DNA from: CAYZXL01 sp964482435
GTDB taxonomy: Bacteria > Auribacterota > JABMQX01
DNA: 57,013 bases
Reading direction: 5' to 3'
Assembly: GCA_964482435.1 (NCBI GenBank)
Contig: CAYZXL010000026.1
Location: 1 to 57,013 of the forward strand
Part shown: positions 51,265-57,013 of the stretch, in pieces
Layout of the letters: every line of letters starts with the position of its first letter
Position numbering within the stretch: the first letter of the stretch is position 1
The notes under the pieces: model-generated
The model's database searches: none
What the model was told of the DNA's origin: nothing
The model's input: the letters and a program-made list of their open reading frames with translations, nothing else
Program-made: the position numbers and the translations under genes

Positions 51265-51512
51265 AAATGGGCGGCTCTCAGTCTGATTTTGCGATACTCC
51301 TTGGGTCCAGGAGTCCCGTGAGGCCCGAGGACTCGGCAGCCACGGCCCGCGACAGCCAGAGGAAAGCCTGCCGGCACCGTTCTTCCTGGCCGCCAGGCGA
51401 CGCTCCGCAGGGGGTACTCCAGCGACCCCCAGGGCCAGCTCAGGGGCAAGTGCCCCGCGCCCGCCTGGGAACCGCAGACCAAAGGAGCATCCTTTTCCTA
51501 CCCGCGGTCAGT

Positions 51513-52307
51513 TCAGTGACTGGGCCCTTCGCTCTGCTCCGGCTGGCCTTCGCTTGGATGGGGGACTACTGAGAAGCCAACCGTATTGCTTCTGGTTCCG
51601 GTGTCTTTTGCCAGGGCCGGGTCACGGTACAACAGCCATGCCTCGTACTCACCCGCCGGCAGAGCCTTCCTGAATACGATAAACCAGTCGAACGGATGCT
51701 CCGATGTCACGCTCATCCCGCCCACGGTCAGTTTGAGGGGGTCCGTCGCCTCGCGCAGCGCCTCATAGACCAGATTCACGGTCAAGAACACGTAGGAGGG
51801 GCCATCCGCAATCTGATAATTCACCATGCGGGTCGCCGCGGGCGCATCGCTCGTGTCTTTTTTTCTGACGAGAACCAGTGTCACGTGGCTCAACTGTACT
51901 CTCTTCTTGCCGGTGCCGTCATACCCAATAATGAGTTGGAAGATAACCTCGCCCGTATTAATTCTCTGGGAGACATTGGCCTCGAGCTTCACGGGGTGAG
52001 CACCATCGTGCAAGCTCCCGTGCTCATCCAGCTGTCCCACTGCATCAATTCGCCATGGCCCGGGCGAATAGAGTGAGTGCTGAAGCTTCTCAACAACACA
52101 CTGAACGAATTTGTCGCGATGGGGAAGGAATCGTGGGGACAACTCCTTGCTGACGGGAATGACGTGCTCACGATAGCAGAGATAGGTTCCACCCCAGCGA
52201 TCCACGGTAACCCAGCCGCGTTGCGAATACGGTGCCGCCGGCTCATATCCCCCAGCGACCGGAACAAACATACAGATAGTCATTACGACGACGCTCAGCT
52301 TTCTCAT
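51513..52307 (-). CDS. Exported protein of unknown function
   Basis: 264 residues behind AGGAGGGG. Signal peptide MRKLSVVVMTICMFVPVAGG; the rest is beta-rich with LTVGGMSVTSEHPFDWFIVF and PAGEYEAWLLYRDPAL, which resembles a carbohydrate-binding or DUF-type sandwich, but I cannot name a family. The C-terminus is Glu/Ser/Gln/Pro rich. Confidence 0.75.
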   Translation of the reverse strand: MRKLSVVVMTICMFVPVAGGYEPAAPYSQRGWVTVDRWGGTYLCYREHVIPVSKELSPRFLPHRDKFVQCVVEKLQHSLYSPGPWRIDAVGQLDEHGSLHDGAHPVKLEANVSQRINTGEVIFQLIIGYDGTGKKRVQLSHVTLVLVRKKDTSDAPAATRMVNYQIADGPSYVFLTVNLVYEALREATDPLKLTVGGMSVTSEHPFDWFIVFRKALPAGEYEAWLLYRDPALAKDTGTRSNTVGFSVVPHPSEGQPEQSEGPSH

Positions 52308-52490
52308 TGCTGTCCCCTCCTTTCTGAGGCTCAGTAAGCATCATACAGTTTACCCGCGCCGAAAGCGATGCACCTTTTGGTTCCGCGGGAACCTTCCAAG
52401 TGCCTCGCGGTTGCCGGGCGTGACCCCCTGAGCATCCTTGTCGTGGCACCCCTTTGCGGAACCATCCCGTGAAAGATGCCGGGCGGTAAG

Positions 52491-52520
52491 AAAAAAGCGG
52501 CCTCCCGCGTGGGACGCCGC
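52491..52520 (-). terminator. Rho-independent terminator of the outer-membrane gene
   Basis: Read leftward: GCGGCGTCCC - ACGC - GGGAGGCCGC followed by six T. It begins 25 bases after the stop at 52545. This is the clearest terminator in the window. Confidence 0.88.
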
Positions 52521-52544
52521 TGAGACCGTTATGCCGGAGCCTTC

Positions 52545-53360
52545 TCAAAATAGGGCCATGAAGCCGAGGTACGGCGCCGCATCGTAAGTGTAGCCGCCCT
52601 TGGCGTCCACGGGTATTCGGACCGCTCCCTCCAGAAGGAGCTTTCTCGACGGCCAGTACTGCAAGCCGAGGATGAGATCAAGACTTCTTTCGTATCCTCC
52701 TTCGAGGTATTTGCCATAGACTTCCACGTTAGGTATAACGCTTCTGGACAGGAGAATCTGAGCGCTGGCGCTGTATTCCAGCTCATCCTCTCCTCGGCCG
52801 AGGTCGTTCTTCTCATTGAACCACCAGGCGGCAAAGCCGTTGAGCTGGACGGGACCGAACCGCTTCGAGCCGGTCAATCCTGCCCCTGCGTCTATCGAGC
52901 CATCGCCGAGAGGAGGCAATTCGTCGCTATCGCCCGTCGGAAGCCTCACCCCCGTCAGGAGAACAAGCCCCTGCTGCAAATTCTCGCCCTTTATCAGTTT
53001 TGACTTGAGGTCGAAAACGATGTCTCCGAGGCCGTTAGATGTCCCGTGCACTGGCCCCATCGTCATCTCTCTCCACCAGTAAGGGATGTTGGCTCGCGGC
53101 CAGAATCGCTCGCTTATCCCGTAGGTCACCTGAAGCAGAAGCATCTCGAACTCGAGCTGTTGCCCGGGCACCAGGTCAACCCAATCGCCCTTCAACTGGT
53201 CGTACCTCTCGGTGAAGTTAAGATAGCTGAAATGCGGCTCGACGATGAGCATTCCCTTCGGTCCTGTGCTCGCCCCAGCCCCCACGATTGGGTCCGCACT
53301 GATAATCGAGGGGCACGCGAGGACCGCAACCACGAATGACAGCCATACAAATTTCTTCAC
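52545..53360 (-). CDS. Outer-membrane porin/transporter-like protein
   Basis: 271 residues from GTG 53360, which follows GGAGGGAGG by 7 bases; an upstream ATG frame (53432) is less likely. Signal peptide KKFVWLSFVVAVLACPSIISA, then repeated beta strands (GISERFWPRANIPYWWREM, GLGDIVFDLKSKL, LVLLTGVRLPTGDSDEL, AAWWFNEK) ending GFMALF with the barrel-type terminal Phe. The GDxxFxxK and LPTGD pattern is that of the phenol-MetA/alginate-type transporter superfamily. Cargo unknown. Followed by a terminator. Confidence 0.85.
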   Translation of the reverse strand: MKKFVWLSFVVAVLACPSIISADPIVGAGASTGPKGMLIVEPHFSYLNFTERYDQLKGDWVDLVPGQQLEFEMLLLQVTYGISERFWPRANIPYWWREMTMGPVHGTSNGLGDIVFDLKSKLIKGENLQQGLVLLTGVRLPTGDSDELPPLGDGSIDAGAGLTGSKRFGPVQLNGFAAWWFNEKNDLGRGEDELEYSASAQILLSRSVIPNVEVYGKYLEGGYERSLDLILGLQYWPSRKLLLEGAVRIPVDAKGGYTYDAAPYLGFMALF

Positions 53361-53547
53361 TTGAGACCTCCCTCCTTTCCACACAACCTTGACGATCATA
53401 TTCCACTTTCTACGATTTCCCGCCCACCGCACTCGTATAGCGTACGTAAGACCTTCCTTTCTGACAACTAAAATCGCGCGACGCCATCTCCGGTTGGTCT
53501 CTCCGCGGAGGCAACCTCGCCGCGGGTCGAGGTTGAGGAGATGCCGC

Positions 53548-54816
53548 CTATCTCAGGGTCACAGCCGCCCGCAGGACCATTTCCATTGCAGGCAGCCCGT
53601 GCGGGCATTTCTTTGTGCATTCGCCGCACCTGGTGCAGGCGTCTGCCTTCACTTTTTGCCTGGCATACTGCTGCTTCGCCCAGGCCACAAGGCCATAATG
53701 CCGCGCATTCAGTTCCAGCCTGAGAATATCCGAGATTGCAATCTTCGCAGGGCAGGGCAGACAATGCCCGCAGATACGGCAGAAGTCCACGGCGCGCTTT
53801 TCCTTCCCGATTCCCATGGCAACCGATTCGGAAGAGCTAAATCCCTTGAAGCCCTTGGCGATGGCGATGGCGCTCTTGACTTCGTCCAGCGTCGTGAAGC
53901 CCGGTATGACGCTGGCGACGTCCTGCCCGAGGCTGAAGGAGAGCGTTCTTCGGATGAACTGCTCCTTGTCCTTGCCAAGCATCTCCGCCAGCTCCGGGAC
54001 GGGCCGACTGAGTTTCCCGAACTGAAACACTTTCATCCCGATGACGCCGATGTTCATCTTGTTCGCTGCCGGGACGACCTCCTCGAGGAATTCTCTTCGT
54101 ACAGGATTCATAGGCACAGCAATGACGTCAATGGCGCCCGTTTGAACGAACTTCATCATCGCTGTTGTAGCCAGGTGCCCAGTCCCCGCAATGTGTGAGA
54201 TTTTTCCTGCTTCTTTCGCTTTCACCAGGTCAGGAAGGTGTTTAACAATGAATTTCTCCGCCAGGTCCTCCGTAAGCTCCAGTCCATGCAGCCCATAGAT
54301 TTCGATGTGGTCTGTCTGAAGGCGGCGCAGACTTGTCTCCAGCATCTCTTTCATCGGCTTCATCGGTCCCCAGGGACCCTTGGAAAAGATTATCGCCTTA
54401 CCGCGCCTCCCCTTCAGCGCTTTTCCGATTGATATTTCGTTCACTCCGTCCCCGTATCCGTACGAGGTATCTATCAGGGCGACGCCATTATCGAGGGCAT
54501 AGCCCATCATGGCGTCTATTTCCGTTTGAGGCACGGGTCCCCTCGGACCGTAATACAACGCGGCTCCCCCGAACCCTATGATCGGGACTTCGATGTTGGT
54601 TCGGCCAAGTTTTCTTTTCGGGAGGCCGTCGTCCTCTGGAAGATTGACCGTCGCCTCGGACGACGCCGCGGCCTTCGAAACGCGGGCGATTTGTCCTGCG
54701 GCGAGAGAAGCGACTCCCACCTTTACGAACGTCCGTCGTGAAACCCTCCCGCCTTTCCCCCGGTCAGCGTTCCTTCTGGGTGCCATGGGCTTTTTCTCCA
54801 AGAGCCGTCGTTTCAA
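53548..54816 (-). CDS. Tat-exported aldo/keto reductase with two 4Fe-4S clusters
   Basis: 422 residues if TTG 54816 is used, which has a perfect AGGAGG 8 bases away; ATG 54786 (GGAG at 9 bases) gives 412 residues. Twin-arginine signal SRRTFVKVGVASLAAG. AKR barrel with catalytic D and Y (LIDTSYGYGDG), K (IIFSKGPWG) and H (IYGLHGLE). The C-terminus has two ferredoxin motifs: CRICGHCLPCP and CTRCGECTKKCPHGLP. It may take electrons from the Fe-S clusters in the periplasm. A strong promoter lies 43 bases upstream. Confidence 0.9.
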   Translation of the reverse strand: MKRRLLEKKPMAPRRNADRGKGGRVSRRTFVKVGVASLAAGQIARVSKAAASSEATVNLPEDDGLPKRKLGRTNIEVPIIGFGGAALYYGPRGPVPQTEIDAMMGYALDNGVALIDTSYGYGDGVNEISIGKALKGRRGKAIIFSKGPWGPMKPMKEMLETSLRRLQTDHIEIYGLHGLELTEDLAEKFIVKHLPDLVKAKEAGKISHIAGTGHLATTAMMKFVQTGAIDVIAVPMNPVRREFLEEVVPAANKMNIGVIGMKVFQFGKLSRPVPELAEMLGKDKEQFIRRTLSFSLGQDVASVIPGFTTLDEVKSAIAIAKGFKGFSSSESVAMGIGKEKRAVDFCRICGHCLPCPAKIAISDILRLELNARHYGLVAWAKQQYARQKVKADACTRCGECTKKCPHGLPAMEMVLRAAVTLR

Positions 54817-55273
54817 ATCCTTATCCTCCTGAATCTCCTTAGGTATGAAAGCGGTTGCCTTATATCCGAAGCCGTCTCACTTGTCAACACCGAAACTTTG
54901 ACGCCAGCCACCTTTTGGGTTTCGGCGGCCTTTGACGGCGGGTTGTATTTCTCGCTGACCGCCCATATCTGGCCTCATCGGATTCAAAAAAAACTTTTAT
55001 TTCTTCCGAGAAGCGACTATACTTCGCCCGGCGGGACCAAAAGCGAGTCACACCGACGCGGGAAAGGATGATGCGAGGGTGACTGGCGCGATGTTTGAAG
55101 GACTGTCGCCGTGGGGAAAGAGCTATGCGCTCGCCACGAGGGGTCAGGCAGCCGCGCGGCGGACGCGAGGTCGTGTCCGGGAATTCCCCTTTCGAGAGAA
55201 ATGAAAGCAGTCCTTCGCACCGTCAACAAGATTCGCGAAAAACGTCGCAGGCCTGTCTGAGGGGTGCTCCATC
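54817..55273. other. 457-base divergent intergenic region
   Basis: Besides the leftward promoter, a TATACT box is at 55018-55023 for the rightward gene. An open frame of 19 codons (ATG 55201 to stop 55260, MKAVLRTVNKIREKRRRPV) with GAGAGA upstream ends 14 bases before the ligase start; it could be a leader peptide. Confidence 0.4.
54859..54887 (-). promoter_or_regulatory. Near-consensus promoter of the aldo/keto reductase
   Basis: Read leftward: TTGACA, 17-base spacer, TATAAG. Start near 54852. Confidence 0.7.
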
Positions 55274-56272
55274 GTGAAGGTGGTAATTCTGCATGGGGAG
55301 GTTCTGGAAGGGCCAACTCCCGACGAGGAGGACGTGTTGGTTCAGAAAGCGGCTGTGTCAAGGGCGCTATGCGAGCTTGGCGATGAGCCTCTTTCGCTCC
55401 ATTTCTCATTCGACCTCCGGGCGGTTACGGACTCCTTGCGCGCAATTGGACCTGATTTCGTCTTCAACCTCGTGGAATCCATTGGGGGACGTGGGCAGTT
55501 CATCCACCTGGCCCCGGCCCTTCTCGATTTTCTCAGGTTACCCTACAGCGGCTCACCGACCGAGGCAATGTTCCTGAGCTCCAACAAACTCGTCTCGAAA
55601 AAGATTCTCACGGCATCCGGCATTGCGACCCCACCGTGGCTTGTCCACGATAACATGACGGACGAACTCAGTAAGATTGACGGCCCCCTCATAATCAAAT
55701 CTGTTTGGGAGCATGCTTCCATAGGGCTAGGTGAAGATTCTGTGCTCTACGTGCAGAATCCCGACCAGCTCCGTTGCGAGATGGACCGCCGCCGCGAACG
55801 ACTCGGTGGCGACTGCTTCGTGGAGCTTTATGTTGATGGCAGGGAATTCAACATTTCCCTTTTGGCAGGCGAGCTCGGCCCAGAGGTTCTTCCCCCTGGT
55901 GAAATCCGGTTTGAGGATTACGGACCAGATAAGCTGAAATTGGTGGGTTACGACGCAAAGTGGCTGGTGGGATCCTTCGAGTACGACCACACTCCACGTC
56001 GCTTCGACTTTCCCCGGGAGGACAAGCCCCTTTTGCGGAAGCTCTGTGCCATAGCCAAAAAGTGCTGGCATGTATTCGGTCTGCGAGGCTACGCCAGGGT
56101 TGACTTCAGGGTTGACCGCGAGGGAAAGCCCTGGGTCCTGGAGGTCAACGCCAACCCATGCCTCTCCCCTGATTCGGGATTTGTTGATGCCGCAGAGCGC
56201 ATCGGCCTGAGTCACAGCCAGGTCGTGCAACGGATCATCGCCGACTCTCTGCGTCCCTCCTTGACCTCCTGA
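55274..56272 (+). CDS. D-alanine--D-alanine ligase-like ATP-grasp enzyme
   Basis: 332 residues from GTG 55274 behind GAGGGGTG. The opening MKVVILHGEV, YSGSPTEAMFLSSNK, GPLIIKSVWEHASIGLGEDS and VDFRVDREGKPWVLEVNANPCLSPDSGF are those of the Ddl family, including the ATP/Mg motif N-x-NP at the end. Usual Ddl length is 300-370. The SxxxS pocket and context are not enough to decide whether it joins D-Ala or another amino acid or peptide; amino-acid ligases share the fold. Confidence 0.85.
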   Translation: MKVVILHGEVLEGPTPDEEDVLVQKAAVSRALCELGDEPLSLHFSFDLRAVTDSLRAIGPDFVFNLVESIGGRGQFIHLAPALLDFLRLPYSGSPTEAMFLSSNKLVSKKILTASGIATPPWLVHDNMTDELSKIDGPLIIKSVWEHASIGLGEDSVLYVQNPDQLRCEMDRRRERLGGDCFVELYVDGREFNISLLAGELGPEVLPPGEIRFEDYGPDKLKLVGYDAKWLVGSFEYDHTPRRFDFPREDKPLLRKLCAIAKKCWHVFGLRGYARVDFRVDREGKPWVLEVNANPCLSPDSGFVDAAERIGLSHSQVVQRIIADSLRPSLTS

Positions 56273-56781
56273 GCACCCGGCCCTCCAACCCGCTGCGGAT
56301 TTCGGCTCTTCCCTCCGAGACCATCTCCTCAATGCGGCCCCCTTGCGGCATCCCTCATGGGAGAACTTTTTCGCTTCCCCGTCAGCCGGCCAGGAAGTCC
56401 ATCGGAACCAAGTCACCTCGCCGTGCTGATGCCCTTTTCGCGGGAACTTTTTGCGGGGCCAGGAGTCAAATAAAAAAGGAGGAGTGTCGTTACAATAAGG
56501 TTACGAACGTTGGCACGAAGGGCCACGTATAATTAAATGTGAGGTTCGCCGGGCGTTTCCGAAGAGAGACGAGGCCTTCGGCCTCTCGCGAAGTTGAAAG
56601 GCGGTTGCGAAGTTTGGCGTCGAATGTGAAGGTGCCTGAGGGCCGAGAAGAGGCGATGGAAAGACCATGTCGCTTTGGGAGCGCCTTGCCGCGAACAGGA
56701 GTGGAGGAAACGGAAGTCGCGGACGCGCCGCAAAGAAGGAGCAAGGATGGAGTGGATGTTCATCATAGAAGGAGGAGGGAG
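56273..56781. other. 509-base intergenic region
   Basis: Has a small hairpin GAGGCC-TTC-GGCCTC (56571-56585). Purine-rich toward the right. No gene seen. Confidence 0.5.
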
Positions 56782-57013
56782 ATGAGGGTTTCAGGGATAG
56801 TGATGGTGGTGTTGGTGGTGTTGGTGGGGAGTGTTTTTGGGGAGGAGGGGAAGGTTGTTTCGGAGGCAGCGGTTTCTGGGGCGATTCAGGATGGGCGGTA
56901 TGACGAGGCGCTGTCTCTTTTAGACAGGAGAATTTCGGCGGGCGAGGAGAAGGAGTATTCGCTTTATTTGAAGGGGGTGGTTCTTTATCAGAAGAAGGAT
57001 TACGAGGGGTGCG
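56782..57013 (+). CDS. Start of an exported TPR-like protein, cut by the right edge
   Basis: Opens with ATG 56782 behind GGAGGAGGGAG. Signal sequence MRVSGIVMVVLVVLVGSVFG, then AISGAIQ-type helices and DGRYDEALSLLDRRISAG and SLYLKGVVLYQKKDYEGC, the pattern of tetratricopeptide repeats. Codon use is extremely G-rich (GTG, GGG, TTG) unlike other genes here. The rest lies outside the window. Confidence 0.75.
   Translation, partial: MRVSGIVMVVLVVLVGSVFGEEGKVVSEAAVSGAIQDGRYDEALSLLDRRISAGEEKEYSLYLKGVVLYQKKDYEGC

Noticed and set aside
1..57013. CRISPR arrays, tRNA and rRNA genes
   Set aside because: I saw no regularly spaced direct repeats, no tRNA T-arm (GTTCGAATC-type) with a matching acceptor stem and no rRNA-like stretch; a formal scan was not possible.

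Overview
The window comes from an uncultured-looking Gram-negative bacterium with moderately high GC. The Gram-negative reading rests on Kdo/LPS-transport genes (kdsD, kdsC, a fused lptC-lptA, lptB), outer-membrane-type beta-barrel proteins and a Wza-type lipoprotein. I cannot name the phylum from sequence alone. Long multi-domain surface proteins, hairpin-rich intergenic repeats, a fused homocysteine methyltransferase/MTHFR and an XrtA-type (EpsH/PEP-CTERM-associated) exopolysaccharide gene set suggest an environmental candidate phylum. I saw no rRNA, tRNA or CRISPR array.

Layout. 1-2405: the start of a large exported beta-helix protein running off the left edge, with a frame break at a G8 tract. 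2639-8222: a DUF1848 gene, then a leftward operon kdsD-kdsC-lptCA-lptB-diguanylate cyclase. 8575-13167: a 1530-residue secreted adhesin-like protein. 13625-19855: metabolic and envelope genes (DHDPS-like aldolase, HypE-like protein, HMT-MTHFR, LysM amidase, Gfo/Idh oxidoreductase). 19857-23519: an accessory island with two toxin-antitoxin pairs flanking three leftward gene cassettes, each followed by an integron-type attC site, plus a decayed tyrosine-recombinase C-terminus and a Pc-like promoter. 23727-32787: housekeeping genes (aspS, HU, dnaE, guaA) and two small membrane proteins.

32851-49912 is an envelope/exopolysaccharide region: an NDP-sugar pyrophosphorylase, an EIIA-type PTS protein, an XrtA-type polysaccharide deacetylase, a barrel protein, a histidine kinase and sigma-54 activator pair, a PocR/degenerate-GGDEF protein, a Wza-like lipoprotein, an ExeA-like ATPase, a BY-kinase and a polyprenyl-phosphate sugar transferase. 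Textbook sigma-54 (-24/-12) promoters lie directly before the Wza-like gene and the sugar transferase, and a weaker one lies before the barrel gene. The local NtrC-type regulator therefore plausibly controls exopolysaccharide production. Two long non-coding stretches (37.0-38.8 kb and 43.5-45.25 kb) lie here; the first has a consensus promoter followed by strong hairpins.

49913-57013: exported proteins of unknown role, an outer-membrane protein with a clear terminator, a Tat-exported aldo/keto reductase with two 4Fe-4S motifs, a D-Ala-D-Ala ligase-like ATP-grasp enzyme and the start of a TPR-like protein. Several sigma-70 promoters share TTGACA/TTGACC boxes, and three have the -10 TAGTAT.
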